DNA of 64,000 bases from NCBI GenBank assembly GCA_023014485.1, contig JAJOZX010006148.1:216227-280226 (forward strand), read 5' to 3'. The notes under the pieces are model-generated. The model saw nothing but the letters and a program-made list of their open reading frames with translations. It was not told the origin of the DNA and did no database searches. Origin of the DNA: Bathynomus jamesi. Lineage: Eukaryota > Arthropoda > Malacostraca > Isopoda > Cirolanidae. Below, piece after piece: positions 56,996 through 64,000 of this stretch. The translations under genes and the position numbers were made by a program. How positions within the stretch are numbered: position 1 is the first letter of the stretch; each line of letters begins with the position of its first letter.

Positions 56996-57000
<5 letters not shown>

Positions 57001-57067
<67 letters not shown>
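57001..57067. repeat. (TA)n microsatellite
   Basis: About 67 bp TA with two ATAATAT interruptions. It separates LINE-A from the PLE-1 terminus. Confidence 0.9.
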
Positions 57068-57070
<3 letters not shown>

Positions 57071-59453
57071 ATATTTAGGAGAAATCCAATGACAAGGAGA
57101 AATGTAAATGCCATGAAAAGTCTTCTTTATTGCGCAACGTTTCGAGCAATACGCTCATCTTCAGGCTGTTTAATAACAATGTGAAATTAAAATCAATATT
57201 GAATGAAAAACAAAACAGAAAATTTCTATAACCTATTCGTAAAGACAAATTTTAAAAGACTGAGAAAAGAGGGTTAAATTCTAAGTTATACAGATTTACA
57301 TATAAAAATTAAGAAGTTATTTTAAATACATGTAGTAAATGTGAAATTAATACACTGGAAAATTACCAATAGTACACTGGAACAATGGAGCTATCTACCT
57401 TACACAGCAGTATCCGAGGCCGACTAATTTGAGCAGAGGCAAAGAACGGGAAACACGAAGGATGGCGAGGGCGATAGGGGAAGGAGGGATTATAAGGAAT
57501 TGGGAAGGAGGAGGGATCATAGCAAATTGAGAGGGACGGACGATGAGTCAACATTCAGACTAGGGGACAATGCTTTAATGAAAAGGGATTCTAAAATTCT
57601 TAGTGAGTTGGGACAAGTATTACAACCAAGAATTTTAAAATTGTCTAAAGTGACATCAATTTTGCATTTAATGCTATGTTCACGAATACTCGAGGCTTCC
57701 TTAGTTTTTAAAATTTTACCTGTTCGGCCACTTATTCCCATATGCGAATAAAATCTAGCCCTGAGAGAGCGAACAGTGCTGCCGATGTAATTCCCAAGGA
57801 GACACCTGGGGCAGGTAAATAAATATACAACACCGCTACGCAACGAGTCAGGGGTTCGATCCTTCGCTGAGAAAAAGCTACCTAAAGACGTTTTATTAAT
57901 AAATATGATGCGGAAATCAGTATGATAAAAAAATTTCCTTAACAATTTTGTAAATTTAAGCTTAAATTCCTTATTCAAGGGACCCATTTCAGGTACCAAG
58001 AAATATTTTATATCCTTCGGCACTGTAATACATGGAAGTTGAGGGCTATAAACATTATTTAAGAAGGATCTAATTAGTTTGTCTACATATTGAACAGGAA
58101 AACTATTATTAGTAAAGTATGATCTTAGATTATTAAATTCATCATTAAGTAAGGTAAAATTAGAGGTCAAATTATATCCTCTGAACAGGAGAGTTTTAAT
58201 ACAAGACATCTTATAGTTGAAATCAGTAAAAAAAAAAAAAAAATTCATGCCCAAACCAGTGAAAGTGGGTTTCCTATAAACTGATGTAGTAATAGAATCA
58301 CCGTTTTTCGAAATTAAAAGATCTAAGAAGGGGAGGGAGCCATTTTGCTCAGTTTCCATTGTATACGTTATATTGGGTGCAAAGAATTTAGGAAGTTAAA
58401 GAATTGTTGCGCTTGTACCGCATTATCAAAGACTGCTATCGAATCATCAACGAAGCGTCGATAGAAAATTGGCTTGAGATGAGTGGGAGATTGTCTAAAA
58501 ATTACACTTTCTAAATGAGTCATAAAAAAGTCAGCTGCTAACGGTCCGACTGGTGATCCCATCCCTACCCCATCAATTTGTTGGTAAACCTTATTGTTGA
58601 AAGTGAAATAGCATTGTTTGAAGACCAATTCTAAAAGTTCCTTCAAATGAGACAATGAAAAACCATGAAAATTATCAACTGAGCTAAAAACCCTATCTAA
58701 AATAATGGCAATAGTTTCAGATACAGGTACATTTGTGAAAAGTGACTTACATCAAAACTGACAAAAAACTTTTTTGAATCGAAGTTTTTACCCAAGAGTT
58801 CTTTTTGGAATTCAACGAGTTATTTATAGTGTAAACATTTTTCGCAAAGGGGGACAGGAGACGAACAACAAATTTTGCCAATTGAAAGGTGGGTAAGTTA
58901 TACGAAGCTAAAATAGGACGGAGAGGTGTTCCAGCTTTATGGATTTTAGGCAGACAGTATAATTGAGCAAGATTAGCACCAGATGCGAACAACTGAGAGT
59001 AAGTATCATTTTTTATTATCTTTAAGGACTTTAGTCGTGACAGAAATCTATTAACCTGGTCTTCTAACCTTACAATGACTTTATTTACAGGTTCTAGAAT
59101 TTGTTTGAATTTAGTAAGATCACTTAGGATTTCATTAGTTTTGTTTATGTAGTCCGATTTATTCAAAATAACCACTCCGTTACCCTTGTCTGGTCTAGTC
59201 ACAACAATCTCCTGGTTCTTTGCCAAATTCTTAATACACTGCAAATCACTCTTCCTAAATATGAAAGATTGAAATTTAAGATTTCTAAGTTTAAGAAAAA
59301 ATTCTTGAGTTAAATTTGAGAACTGACATTTGAAATTATTGAAATCCCCCACATGGGGAACATTTTTCAAGCCATTGAAAAATTTTTCAAAGTAAAGAAA
59401 AAACGAAGGCTTATATATTTGAAACAACGGAAGCTTAAATTGCAAACCAAGTG
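57068..59453 (-). mobile_element. Penelope-like element PLE-1, inverted 5'-truncated copy
   Basis: Reverse complement of 60059-62099 with few differences, continuing to a full 3' region: about 220 bp of 3' UTR (57180-57400) and a terminal pLTR-type segment (57068-57165) that contains CTGAAGATGAGC...GCTCGAAACG. The body joins the plus-strand copy at 59453. Confidence 0.95.
57517..59440 (-). pseudogene. PLE-1 polyprotein, inverted copy, frameshifted
   Basis: Frames 59475-58747, 58655-58368 and 58359-57517 collectively match residues about 190-834 of the intact copy at 59491. Three single-base losses relative to that copy break it: one T near 58819 (E-F-Q-K-E region), one A near 58748 (before S-L-F-T-N-V-P) and one C near 58379 (L-H-P-N). 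An A-run at 58229-58243 also differs. RT motifs Q-Q-I-D-G-V-G-M-G-S-P and R-F-V-D-D and the GIY-YIG domain are all present. Confidence 0.93.
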
Positions 59454-62099
59454 TATTGCTCGAAACGTTGCGCAATAAAGAAGACTTTTCATGGCATTTA
59501 CATTTCTCCTTGTCATTGGATTTCTCCTAAATATTAAATTGAAGCTCTGTAGAAGCAACCCGCATAATTATATATATTCAAGGTATGGACAAGATGGCCT
59601 CAGGGCTTATCGCCATGTTTGGAAGACTTCACGAAAGTTTCTCAAGTCAAAACTGGACTGTTATTTTCTTGAAATGTGTCGGACTTGCAGGATTTTCCCG
59701 AAATTTGTTTACTTCAAACTCTACCGTGATAATCTATATGACTCTGAATTTTATCAATCGTCCCTGGAATATTTATTAAATAATGAAATTAATTATAAAA
59801 TCAAAATATCAGATTCGCATAACAAGTCTCTTGGGCATTATATAACTACTCTTAAAAATACCTTGTCGTTGTTGGACTATTTATTAATAATTTCTCTTGT
59901 ACAACGTGAACTAGAAAAATTTCACTCTACCATCTTGGAAACACATGAACGTAAGTTAAAGGCTTTGGGAATGAATTCACCAAATTTTTTCAATTCAGAG
60001 AAGGTAATTTCGAATCTTTCTAGTTACACACTCTCCCCTCGGGAAAAGTTTTTACTGTCACTTGGTTTGCAATTTAAGCTTCCGTTGTTTCAAATATATA
60101 AGCCTTCGTTTTTTCTTTACTTTGAAAAATTTTTCAATGGCTTGAAAAATGTTCCCCATGTGGGGGATTTCAATAATTTCAAATGTCAGTTCTCAAATTT
60201 AACTCAAGAATTTTTTCTTAAACTTAGAAATCTTAAATTTCAATCTTTCATATTTAGGAAGAGTGATTTGCAGTGTATTAAGAATTTGGCAAAGAACCAG
60301 GAGATTGTTGTGACTAGACCAGACAAGGGTAACGGAGTGGTTATTTTGAATAAATCGGACTACATAAACAAAACTAATGAAATCCTAAGTGATCTTACTA
60401 AATTCAAACAAATTCTAGAACCTGTAAATAAAGTCATTGTAAGGTTAGAAGACCAGGTTAATAGATTTCTGTCACGACTAAAGTCCTTAAAGATAATAAA
60501 AAATGATACTTACTCTCAGTTGTTCGCATCTGGTGCTAATCTTGCTCAATTATACTGTCTGCCTAAAATCCATAAAGCTGGAACACCTCTCCGTCCTATT
60601 TTAGCTTCGTATAACTTACCCACCTTTCAATTGGCAAAATTTGTTGTTCGTCTCCTGTCCCCCTTTGCGAAAAATGTTTACACTATAAATAACTCGTTTG
60701 AATTCCAAAAAGAACTCCTGGGTAAAAACTTCGATTCAAAAAAGTTTTTTGTCAGTTTTGATGTAAAGTCACTTTTCACAAATGTACCTGTATCTGAAAC
60801 TATTGCCATTATTTTAGATAGGGTTTTTAGCTCAGTTGATAATTTTCATGGTTTTTCATTGTCTCATTTGAAGGAACTTTTAGAATTGGTCTTCAAACAA
60901 TGCTATTTCACTTTCAACAATAAGGTTTACCAACAAATTGATGGGGTAGGGATGGGATCACCAGTCGGACCGTTAGCAGCTGACTTTTTTATGACTCATT
61001 TAGAAAGTGTAATTTTTAGACAATCTCCCACTCATCTCAAGCCAATTTTCTATCGACGCTTCGTTGATGATTCGATAGCAGTCTTTGATAATGCGGTACA
61101 AGCGCAACAATTCTTTAACTTCCTAAATTCTTTGCACCCCAATATAACGTATACAATGGAAACTGAGCAAAATGGCTCCCTCCCCTTCTTAGATCTTTTA
61201 ATTTCGAAAAACGGTGATTCTATTACTACATCAGTTTATAGGAAACCCACTTTCACTGGTTTGGGCATGAATTTTTTTAGTTTTACTGATTTCAACTATA
61301 AGATGTCTTGTATTAAAACTCTCCTGTTCAGAGGATATAATTTGACCTCTAATTTTACCTTACTTAATGATGAATTTAATAATCTAAGATCATACTTTAC
61401 TAATAATAGTTTTCCTGTTCAATATGTAGACAAACTAATTAGATCCTTCTTAAATAATGTTTATAGCCCTCAACTTCCATGTATTACAGTGCCGAAGGAT
61501 ATAAAATATTTCTTGGTACCTGAAATGGGTCCCTTGAATAAGGAATTTAAGCTTAAATTTACAAAATTGTTAAGGAAATTTTTTTATCATACTGATTTCC
61601 GCATCATATTTATTAATAAAACGTCTTTAGGTAGCTTTTTCTCAGCGAAGGATCGAACCCCTGACTCGTTGCGTAGCGGTGTTGTATATTTATTTACCTG
61701 CCCCAGGTGTCTCCTTGGGAATTACATCGGCAGCACTGTTCGCTCTCTCAGGGCTAGATTTTATTCGCATATGGGAATAAGTGGCCGAACAGGTAAAATT
61801 TTAAAAACTAAGGAAGCCTCGAGTATTCGTGAACATAGCATTAAATGCAAAATTGATGTCACTTTAGACAATTTTAAAATTCTTGGTTGTAATACTTGTC
61901 CCAACTCACTAAGAATTTTAGAATCCCTTTTCATTAAAGCATTGTCCCCTAGTCTGAATGTTGACTCATCGTCCGTCCCTCTCAATTTGCTATGATCCCT
62001 CCTCCTTCCCCAATTCCTTATAATCCCTCCTTCCCCTATCGCCCTCGCCATCCTTCGTGTTTCCCGTTCTTTGCCTCTGCTCAAATTAGTCGGCCTCGG
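59454..62099 (+). mobile_element. Penelope-like element PLE-1, plus copy
   Basis: Begins at TATTGCTCGAAACG, which lies inside the hairpin loop of the terminal motif, so its 5' end lacks the first half of that motif. The 3' end is cut at 62099, where R1 sequence starts. Confidence 0.93.
59491..61995 (+). CDS. PLE-1 polyprotein: reverse transcriptase plus GIY-YIG endonuclease
   Basis: An uninterrupted 834-codon frame, within the normal PLE range. The first ~17 residues come from the terminal segment and are hydrophobic; a later in-frame start cannot be excluded. An N-terminal region (residues 20-270) precedes R-P-D-K-G-N-G-V-V near 276 and C-L-P-K-I-H-K-A-G at about 350. RT motif A is S-F-D-V-K-S-L-F-T-N-V-P (about 424), motif B G-V-G-M-G-S-P-V-G-P (about 486), and the active site R-R-F-V-D-D has Asp526/Asp527. 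The C-terminus (about 728-815) is a GIY-YIG nuclease with C-P-R-C, Y-I-G at 745-747, a basic R-S-L-R-A-R-F-Y segment and E-S-L-F-I-K near 815. It would nick DNA and reverse-transcribe element RNA in the nucleus. All catalytic motifs look intact. Confidence 0.95.
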   Translation: MAFTFLLVIGFLLNIKLKLCRSNPHNYIYSRYGQDGLRAYRHVWKTSRKFLKSKLDCYFLEMCRTCRIFPKFVYFKLYRDNLYDSEFYQSSLEYLLNNEINYKIKISDSHNKSLGHYITTLKNTLSLLDYLLIISLVQRELEKFHSTILETHERKLKALGMNSPNFFNSEKVISNLSSYTLSPREKFLLSLGLQFKLPLFQIYKPSFFLYFEKFFNGLKNVPHVGDFNNFKCQFSNLTQEFFLKLRNLKFQSFIFRKSDLQCIKNLAKNQEIVVTRPDKGNGVVILNKSDYINKTNEILSDLTKFKQILEPVNKVIVRLEDQVNRFLSRLKSLKIIKNDTYSQLFASGANLAQLYCLPKIHKAGTPLRPILASYNLPTFQLAKFVVRLLSPFAKNVYTINNSFEFQKELLGKNFDSKKFFVSFDVKSLFTNVPVSETIAIILDRVFSSVDNFHGFSLSHLKELLELVFKQCYFTFNNKVYQQIDGVGMGSPVGPLAADFFMTHLESVIFRQSPTHLKPIFYRRFVDDSIAVFDNAVQAQQFFNFLNSLHPNITYTMETEQNGSLPFLDLLISKNGDSITTSVYRKPTFTGLGMNFFSFTDFNYKMSCIKTLLFRGYNLTSNFTLLNDEFNNLRSYFTNNSFPVQYVDKLIRSFLNNVYSPQLPCITVPKDIKYFLVPEMGPLNKEFKLKFTKLLRKFFYHTDFRIIFINKTSLGSFFSAKDRTPDSLRSGVVYLFTCPRCLLGNYIGSTVRSLRARFYSHMGISGRTGKILKTKEASSIREHSIKCKIDVTLDNFKILGCNTCPNSLRILESLFIKALSPSLNVDSSSVPLNLL

Positions 62100-62227
62100 A
62101 CTATAGTGGATGTAATTTCCCAGAAGAGTTCCTTGTTCCATGCACGGTCTGTGTTTAACGTACAAGTTTCTCAGGCGACCATTCTGAGTTTATATATATA
62201 TATAATATATATATATTATATATATAT
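62100..62227 (+). repeat. Repeat R1 fragment and (TA)n
   Basis: CTATAGTGGATGTAATTTCC and CCATGCACGGTCTGTG match R1 at 34764. Ends ACCATTCTGAG then TA repeat. Confidence 0.8.
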
Positions 62228-62266
62228 GAAAAATTATTTCACGAAAGTGACACGTGAAAAATATTT

Positions 62267-62431
62267 ATGATGAATAAAACCACGAAGGGAAAAGAAACAC
62301 AAAGGGGTGCTCAAGCGCTTTCGTCTAATGACATCCTCAGCAACACTCAGTGTTCCTGAGGATGTCATTAGACGAAAGCGCTTGAGCACCCCTTTGTGTT
62401 TCTTTTCCCTTCGTGGTTTTATTCATCATAT
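62267..62431. repeat. Near-perfect 165-bp palindrome from a PLE terminus
   Basis: Arms of about 82 bp centred on the single base at 62349, with one mismatch near the centre. Each arm contains CTGAGGATGTCATTAGACGA followed by AAGCG (62316-62340 in reverse, 62356-62380). The same sequence occurs once, not palindromic, at 63273-63370. Confidence 0.95.
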
Positions 62432-62455
62432 AATATATATATATAATATATATAC

Positions 62456-62838
62456 CTTTCCTTTCAACCTTTCAAAGGTTCCGTGCGATGATTCTTCATT
62501 TCACGAAGGTCAAGTTTGTCGCCCCTCCTCTCGAGTTGGCCTGGTGAAGTAGTGAGTTGGTTTCTTGTACTCTCCACCTCACATAGCCAGGTACGCCCGG
62601 CTCATCGGGGATTGTTCTGAGCCAGGCGTCTAATCTTCTTTTGAAGATGTCCACTGCAACACCATTCGTGTTCCTTAGGTTTTTGGGCAGCTGATTAAAC
62701 AGTTTTGGTCCTCTCACAACAAAACTATTTTTTTTCAGGGTTAAGGATGTTCCCTGTCTCGCCTTTAATTTGGGAACACGACACAGTCTTCCTTTTCTTC
62801 TTTCCACCGTTGTTTGGGGAGTTACAGGGTTCAGAGTA
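62456..62838 (-). mobile_element. LINE-A 3' fragment
   Basis: The minus-strand frame (62909-62496) has T-P-Q-T-T-V-E-R-R-K-G, R-V-P-K-L-K-A-R-Q-G-T-S and R-R-L-D-A-W-L-R-T-I-P-D-E-P-G. The 3' end shows AAACTTGACCTTCGTGAAAT in reverse near 62502-62521 and (AAAGGTTG)-type tail at 62456. The ORF's first residues are SINE and microsatellite. Confidence 0.9.

Positions 62839-62839
<1 letters not shown>

Positions 62840-62881
<42 letters not shown>
62840..62881. repeat. (AT)n(GT)n(GC)n microsatellite
   Basis: Joins LINE-A and a SINE; the three dinucleotide types follow each other. Confidence 0.9.
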
Positions 62882-63238
62882 CGCGCAGCAGTGGTGTAGA
62901 GGTTAGCATTCCTGACTACGAATCCACCGGCTCCGGGTTCGATTCTTGGTGAGAGCAGGCGGCGCGCAGCTTACCCAGTTGTTCATCCTTCCATAAAAAA
63001 TAGGTTGGTAAAAAAAATGGTTACTCTAGGTGGCCTTGGAGTTAAGACGCTGGGCTGCTGATCAAGAGGTCGTGAGATCGAGTCCGGGCGAGGACTTTGT
63101 AATTTCTGACGACCTGTGTGGGGCATACCCGCGGTGGGATGTGGTTCCGATTCCACGTTAAGCTGTAGGTCTAAGGTGGAGTAACAAGAGTGACTTTCGT
63201 CAGAATGAACAATTCGGGCCGGAGCAAAACCAAAGTTA
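62882..63238 (+). mobile_element. Dimeric tRNA-derived SINE, long form
   Basis: First monomer with GTGGTGTAGAGGTTAGCATT and B-box GGTTCGATTCT. The second monomer (from about 63020) keeps a segment absent from short forms: GATCAAGAGGTCGTGAGATC, then GAGTCCGGGCGAGGACTTTG. GAGATCGAGTCC can serve as its B-box, so the second half is also a tRNA-like unit. The tail TGACTTTCGTCAGAATGAAC is diverged. Confidence 0.88.
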
Positions 63239-63441
63239 AACTAAGATGAAAATTATTTCACGAAAGTAACACGTGAAAAATATTTATGATGAATAAAACC
63301 ACGAAGGAAAGGAAACACAAAATGGTGCTCAAGCGCTTTCGTCTAATGACATCCTCAGGAACACTGAAGTACATAAAAGGGTGACAGCCTATATATAGGT
63401 TACAGAAAAAGAAAAAAAAAGAAAAAAAAATTTAAAAAATA

Positions 63442-63476
<35 letters not shown>

Positions 63477-63703
63477 ATAAACGAAGAAGTAAAAATAAAA
63501 ATTAAAAATTAAAGGATTATCAGAGAGGCATACATATTTGTAAGGAAAAAATATCGATTTTTAGCACAAGATCAAATGAATTATAAAAATACAAATTTAT
63601 ACTGGAAATCTGCCCGGGTTTTAACACTCTGCCTTTTTTGGTTAAGTTTCGATGTATATAAAAATAAAATGAAAATTAAAAGTTAATAAAGTAGCATACA
63701 AGT

Positions 63704-63910
63704 TTACCAAAGATTTAGTGTTCTACCCTTCTTATCTAAATCTGTTTTGAAGGAATTCAAACAGGATCGAGTTGAAAAAGATTTTGCTATGTTGAAGTTA
63801 TTTGAAAGTTGGATAATGGCAGACTCAAGAATATTTCTATTAACAATGTTGCTAGAGTGGAATAAAACTGAAGCATTATTCCAATCAATACAGTGGGATA
63901 ACTCTGACAA
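63704..63910 (-). CDS. PLE-3 C-terminal end (after GIY-YIG)
   Basis: A 68-codon minus-strand frame with H-C-I-D-W-N-N-A and R-N-I-L-E-S-A-I-I-Q, a pattern that in PLE nucleases holds the conserved His and the catalytic Glu of the GIY-YIG fold. The frame is the 3' part of a gene truncated by the window edge, and the Met at 63910 is not a true start. Confidence 0.72.
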   Translation of the reverse strand: MSELSHCIDWNNASVLFHSSNIVNRNILESAIIQLSNNFNIAKSFSTRSCLNSFKTDLDKKGRTLNLW

Positions 63911-63934
63911 ATGGACAAAAGGGCACTGGACAAC

Positions 63935-64000
63935 TGTCCTGTTCTAAACGGAATATTGACACGTATAAAACAAGCATCAATATTCCGTTAGAACAGGACA
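63935..64000. repeat. Hairpin at the window edge
   Basis: 63935-63959 and 63977-64000 are reverse complements at 24 of 25 positions (one extra A), separated by 17 nt. Confidence 0.92.

Larger units (their letters stand above)
55248..57000 (-). mobile_element. LINE family A, minus-strand copy, RT core deleted
   Basis: The 3' end is near 55248. The C-terminal frame (55984-55619) encodes M-T-D-D-A-K-L-E-T-Q and L-E-Y-C-S-V-L. RT-finger sequence (56280-56113 and 57000-56914) encodes S-E-I-L-R-A-H-Y, E-S-V-F-S-T-T and K-A-I-G-Q-M-K. The whole RT palm between K-A-I-G-Q-M-K-S and I-Y-K-W-S-E is deleted. A hAT interrupts it at 56304-56913. Confidence 0.88.
63245..64000 (-). mobile_element. Penelope-like element PLE-3, 3' part
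   Basis: Minus strand. The terminus (63245-63370) contains CTGAGGATG...GACGAAAGCG at 63334-63358 in reverse. A UTR with (TA)n at 63449-63472 follows, then the C-terminal end of a PLE protein. The element runs off the window. Confidence 0.82.

Overview
The window is eukaryotic, AT-rich and repeat-saturated. No host exon, genuine tRNA gene, CRISPR array or prokaryotic operon could be supported. The mix of elements suggests an arthropod, most likely a decapod crustacean: an errantivirus-like gypsy element, DD34D and DD41D mariners, many hATs, Penelope-like elements (PLEs), tRNA- and 5S-derived SINEs, and (TA)n/(TG)n microsatellites at many element borders. That taxonomic call is inference from element style only.

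Layout. 0.6-11.1 kb: a complete Ty3/gypsy provirus with two almost identical 1.08-kb LTRs, gag, protease, RT/RNase H/integrase and an errantivirus-type env, all cut by about ten single-base frameshifts. 11.1-13.2 kb: a multi-layer palindrome built on mariner-like debris. 14.4-19.4 kb: a foldback MITE, a hAT with CATCCG subterminal arrays, a possible solo LTR and a DD34D mariner. 19.4-21.7 kb: a minus-strand LINE (family B) carrying a SINE. 22-24.4 kb: a hAT MITE, a 3' piece of LINE family A and a mariner-type MITE. 24.9-26.5 kb: a SINE inverted duplication and a DD41D element. 27.2-34.3 kb: a long LINE-A copy interrupted by two hATs and a Tc1-like element. 34.3-38.2 kb: an unclassified repeat (R1), a tandem SINE array, a 5S-rRNA-derived SINE and a MITE. 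38.2-43.2 kb: GC/C-rich repeats and two opposed hATs. 44.2-49.6 kb: a hAT MITE, a deleted DD41D-like element and PLE-2. 49.7-57 kb: LINE-A copies, a SINE, a second DD41D copy, a further mariner and a hAT. 57-62.1 kb: two near-identical PLE-1 copies head to head, one with an intact 834-codon ORF. 62.1-64 kb: R1, a near-perfect palindrome, a LINE-A fragment, a long-form SINE and PLE-3.

How the parts fit. Eight hAT-type insertions are delimited here, four with perfect 8-bp target duplications, so nesting order can be read directly. The dimeric SINE shares its 3' tail with LINE-A, which points to LINE-A as its mobilising partner. All three PLE lineages show inverted (head-to-head) junctions and carry the motif CTGANGATG-hairpin-CGAAA near a terminus. 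Single-base homopolymer differences between otherwise near-identical copies raise the possibility of residual long-read errors.
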